This document shows positions 61,582 through 64,000 of a stretch of 64,000 nucleotides of DNA, piece by piece (position 1 is the stretch's first letter; each line of letters opens with the position of its first letter). Origin of the DNA: VHCN01 sp964589935 (lineage in GTDB: Bacteria > Verrucomicrobiota > Verrucomicrobiia > Limisphaerales > VHCN01); the NCBI GenBank assembly GCA_964589935.1, contig CAZPVD010000004.1, positions 124,001-188,000 on the forward strand, in the 5' to 3' direction. The notes under the pieces were generated by a model that worked only from the letters and a program-made list of their open reading frames with translations, had not been told where the DNA came from and made no database searches. The translations under genes and the position numbers were made by a program.

Positions 61582-62343
61582 ATGCTCACCTTCCAATTCA
61601 AACTCAGCCGCGCGAAGGCGGTGAGCGCCTGGCACAAGTGGTTCGCCCCGCGCCCCGATTCCGCGGACGCCGCCTGCCTTGCGCTCTACTACCACTGCCA
61701 TCATCGCGGCAACGTGCCGGGCTTCAAGCGCGAGGCCAAGCACACTAAGCTCATCAGCCTGCTCAGGAGCGAGGACGACATCTTCGCCGGCTTCAGCAAG
61801 AATACGAAACACAAGATCAAACGCGCGCTCAACGAGGGCATGACATTCGGAACCGAAAGCGACCCCGCCGTGATGGAGCGCGCATTCAACGAATTCGCCG
61901 CCGCAAAAAATCTTCCGCTCATGGACCCGAAGGTTCTTCGCACCTACTGGCCGAAGATGATCTGCACCAAGCTTACGCACGAAGGCGAGTTGCTCGTCAT
62001 TCACGCCTACCTTTACGACGCGGAGGTCAAGCGCGCCTGCGAGCAGTATTCCGCGTCGCTCTTCCGTTCGACCGACGACCCGCAGCGGCAAAACATGATC
62101 GGCCGCGCCAACCGCCTTCTGCACTACCTCGACATGCTTTACCTCAAGGAGCGCGGCGTCGAGGCATACGATCTAGGCGGCTACGCGCTGAACACGACCG
62201 ATCCCGAACTAATGGAAATCAACGAGTTCAAGGACGGCTTCGGCGGCCAGCTCGTCGAGGAGAGCACGTATTACTCGCTCCCGCTGGTCCTGCTACGTGG
62301 CACCAAGAAGATGTTCGCAGGCGATTCCGACAAAACGACCTGA
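61582..62343 (+). CDS. GNAT/FemAB-like acyltransferase-type protein
   Basis: A 253-aa soluble protein from ATG 61582. The pattern resembles the C-terminal GNAT fold of FemAB-type proteins found in polysaccharide clusters: GFSKNTKHKIKRALNEGMT near residues 73-91, then LLVIHAYLYDAEVKRACEQY, GRANRLLHYLDMLYLKERGV and YDLGGYALNTTDPEL, INEFKDGFGG. It may transfer an acyl or amino-acid group to a sugar. Spacing to its neighbours is eight and four bases, so it is inside the operon. Confidence 0.72.
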   Translation: MLTFQFKLSRAKAVSAWHKWFAPRPDSADAACLALYYHCHHRGNVPGFKREAKHTKLISLLRSEDDIFAGFSKNTKHKIKRALNEGMTFGTESDPAVMERAFNEFAAAKNLPLMDPKVLRTYWPKMICTKLTHEGELLVIHAYLYDAEVKRACEQYSASLFRSTDDPQRQNMIGRANRLLHYLDMLYLKERGVEAYDLGGYALNTTDPELMEINEFKDGFGGQLVEESTYYSLPLVLLRGTKKMFAGDSDKTT

Positions 62344-62347
62344 CGCA

Positions 62348-63289
62348 ATGGCGAACCCGCTTAAAACTCTCGTCGCGCCACTTGTGCATCGCGTGGCGTT
62401 CGCTTCCGGTCGCTCGCTCGCGAAAGCCCGCGCGCTGCGCGTCATGCGCATCATCACCTTCCACGGCGTCGGTGTGGAAGACTGCACCGTTGAATCTTTC
62501 GAGGCGCATTTGCGGCTGCTACAGGAAAACTTCCGCGTCGTGCCGCTCGCTGAAATCGTGGACAAACTCCAGCGCGGCGGCTCCGAAGGCGACGAAGTGG
62601 CGCTCACCTTTGATGACGGCCTGCGCAACAACCTCACGCACGCCTATCCGTTGCTGCAACAGCTTCGTCTGCCCGCGACGTTCTTCGTCTGCCCCGGCCT
62701 CATCGAGCACCGCCGCTGGCTGTGGGTCCACGAGGCGCGCCGCCGGCTCAACTCGCTCGCGCCCGAAGCGCGCCGCGAACTCGCCGCCTCGCTTGGACTT
62801 GATTCCGGGGATGCAAACGCCATCGTCGAGTGGATGAAAACTCTGCCGCTTGGCTCGCGCCTGCACGTCGAGCAGGTCATCCGTAACACGACGCCGCAGT
62901 TCGCGCCCACCGACGCGATGCGTCACCGCTACGAGTTGATGACGTGGGACGAACTGCGCTCGCTCGATTCGGCGCTCATCACCATCGGCGGCCACACGGT
63001 CAACCACCCGATCCTCGCGAACTCCACGCAGGAGGAGCTGGAGTTCGAGATCCGCGACTGCCGGCAAATTCTCGAAAAGGAACTTCACCGCGCGGTTGAT
63101 TTTTTCTGCTACCCGAACGGCGACTACAACCCCGCCGTGCTTTCGTGCGCGCGCCAGCACTACCGCGCCGCCGTCTCCGTGCGGCCGGATTTCGTGAAGC
63201 CCGGCGACGACATCTACCAGTTGCCGCGCCTCAACAACGCGGATACGCCCGCGCATTTCCTCTGGCGGCTGCACCGGCCCACCGCATGA
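62348..63289 (+). CDS. Polysaccharide deacetylase (NodB/CE4 family)
   Basis: A 313-aa protein. Metal-site aspartates are D89-D90 in ALTFDDGLRNN; the histidine pair is in IGGHTVNHPIL near residues 216-220. FFVCPGLIEHRR and FFCYPNGDYNPAVLS are the other standard motifs. It removes acetyl groups from N-acetylated polysaccharide, perhaps in the exopolysaccharide being built. It shares ATGA with the next gene. Confidence 0.88.
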   Translation: MANPLKTLVAPLVHRVAFASGRSLAKARALRVMRIITFHGVGVEDCTVESFEAHLRLLQENFRVVPLAEIVDKLQRGGSEGDEVALTFDDGLRNNLTHAYPLLQQLRLPATFFVCPGLIEHRRWLWVHEARRRLNSLAPEARRELAASLGLDSGDANAIVEWMKTLPLGSRLHVEQVIRNTTPQFAPTDAMRHRYELMTWDELRSLDSALITIGGHTVNHPILANSTQEELEFEIRDCRQILEKELHRAVDFFCYPNGDYNPAVLSCARQHYRAAVSVRPDFVKPGDDIYQLPRLNNADTPAHFLWRLHRPTA

Positions 63290-64000
63290 TGCGCGCGCTC
63301 GACATCTGGCTGCCGGCGTGGCTTCGCCGCGCGCCTCGTCCGTCCGTTAGCGGTGTCACTGACATCATGCTTGCCGTCTGTGACCACTTCGAGCCGTTCC
63401 ACGAGACCGACCGCGCCGGCGCGCTGCGCCGCATGGACGAATGGAACGAAAAATTCCCGCGCGTCATCGAGCCGTTCCGCGACGCGGACGGCATCCGCCC
63501 GCGCCACACTTTTTTCTATCCCATCGAACAATACGACTCCGCCGTGCTCGAGGAAGTCCGTAAATTGTGCGACGCAAGCGGCGGCGAAACGGAACTGCAC
63601 CTGCACCACAACAACGACACGGCTGACGGTTTTCGCGCCGCGCTCGAACGCGGCAAGGAGAACTTCCTCAAGCACGGCCTGCTGTGCCGCGACACGCGGG
63701 GCCGCGTGCGCTTCGGCTTTGTTCACGGCGACTGGGCGCTCGATAATTCGCACCCGCAGGGCAGGGACTGCGGCGTTTCCACCGAGCTGCGCCTGCTGCG
63801 CGAGGCCGGCTGCTACGCGGACTTCACCATGCCGAGCGCGCCCGACCCGACACAGACGCGCACGATCAACAGCCTTTACTACGCGCTCGACACGCCCGCG
63901 CCCAAGTCGCACGACCGCGGCGTGCTGGCTCGCGTGATGGGCGCACCGACGGATGTGGACGCGCCGCGTTTCGGCGACCTGCTGCTCGTGCAAGGACCGC
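63286..64000 (+). CDS. Exopolysaccharide-cluster protein, cut by right edge
   Basis: The first 238 codons of a gene from ATG 63286 (ATGATG), overlapping the deacetylase stop by four bases. The opening has a tryptophan-rich helix (MMRALDIWLPAWLRRAPRP) and then VTDIMLAVCDHFEPFHE and ETELHLHHNNDTADGF, resembling polysaccharide-deacetylase-like folds. A FGFVHGDWALDNS segment is striking. I cannot name the family. It reads into the edge in an open frame, so it is a real gene and not a remnant. Confidence 0.7.
   Translation, partial: MMRALDIWLPAWLRRAPRPSVSGVTDIMLAVCDHFEPFHETDRAGALRRMDEWNEKFPRVIEPFRDADGIRPRHTFFYPIEQYDSAVLEEVRKLCDASGGETELHLHHNNDTADGFRAALERGKENFLKHGLLCRDTRGRVRFGFVHGDWALDNSHPQGRDCGVSTELRLLREAGCYADFTMPSAPDPTQTRTINSLYYALDTPAPKSHDRGVLARVMGAPTDVDAPRFGDLLLVQGP

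Noticed and set aside
1..64000. CRISPR array, rRNA operon
   Set aside because: No regularly spaced short repeats and no rRNA-like stretches were seen on either strand.

Overview
Organism. The window is mostly GC-rich chromosome that I infer comes from a Verrucomicrobiota bacterium, probably Pedosphaera/Limisphaerales-like. The reasons are a prepilin-type N-terminus of the style common in that phylum, large RHS and beta-helix proteins ending in a calcium-binding aspartate-rich repeat, a Tat-exported NIPSNAP protein, and a DUF1573/cytochrome c fusion. No rRNA or tRNA gene was found, so the assignment rests on protein style only.

Layout. (1) 1-13,700, mainly minus strand, is an accessory region. 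It has a three-gene ABC-three-component (ABC-3C) defence operon cut by the left edge, a broken hsdR tail, an orphan VirD4/TraD-like ATPase, a nested palindrome, a large MACPF/beta-trefoil pore-forming-type protein with a partner gene, a sugar-phosphate cyclase of the dehydroquinate synthase/EEVS superfamily, and a DeoR regulator extended by HEAT-like repeats. (2) 14,000-19,800 is a recombination hotspot: a decayed IS1182-like transposase, an intact serine recombinase module, the scar of a second copy of that module, a NYN nuclease-like gene, small HTH genes and a RuvC-like protein. (3) 19,784-44,724 is plus-strand cargo: a receiver-less-looking LuxR response regulator, a lipoprotein/pYEATS operon, a 951-aa cysteine-peptidase/TIM-barrel fusion, a beta-helix protein followed by a C39-RHS polymorphic-toxin-like protein, and a four-gene coupled operon (PEGA protein, membrane protein, conjugation-type ATPase with a nuclease-like tail, pilin-anchored hydrolase). 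(4) 44,700-46,608 is a second HTH/serine recombinase pair, which probably marks the right end of the foreign DNA. (5) 46,636-64,000 is ordinary chromosome: prolyl oligopeptidase, a DnaJ-like protein, ROK kinase, SDR, NIPSNAP, a GreA/B-like factor, MFS transporter, Ffh, a coiled-coil/TPR protein split by an A10 run, and an exopolysaccharide cluster running off the right edge.

How the parts may work together. The strongest unexplained signal is a bipartite element, CTTACTCC-N15-TTCGAGCAATATAC. It occurs three times on the plus strand, upstream of the lipoprotein/pYEATS operon, the beta-helix/RHS operon and the PEGA/ATPase/hydrolase operon. Both halves and the 15-base spacing are identical in all three copies. 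This suggests the three operons form one co-regulated cell-envelope or conflict system. The ATPase at 40,508 and its shorter paralogue at 3,110 occur without any other recognisable conjugation gene.
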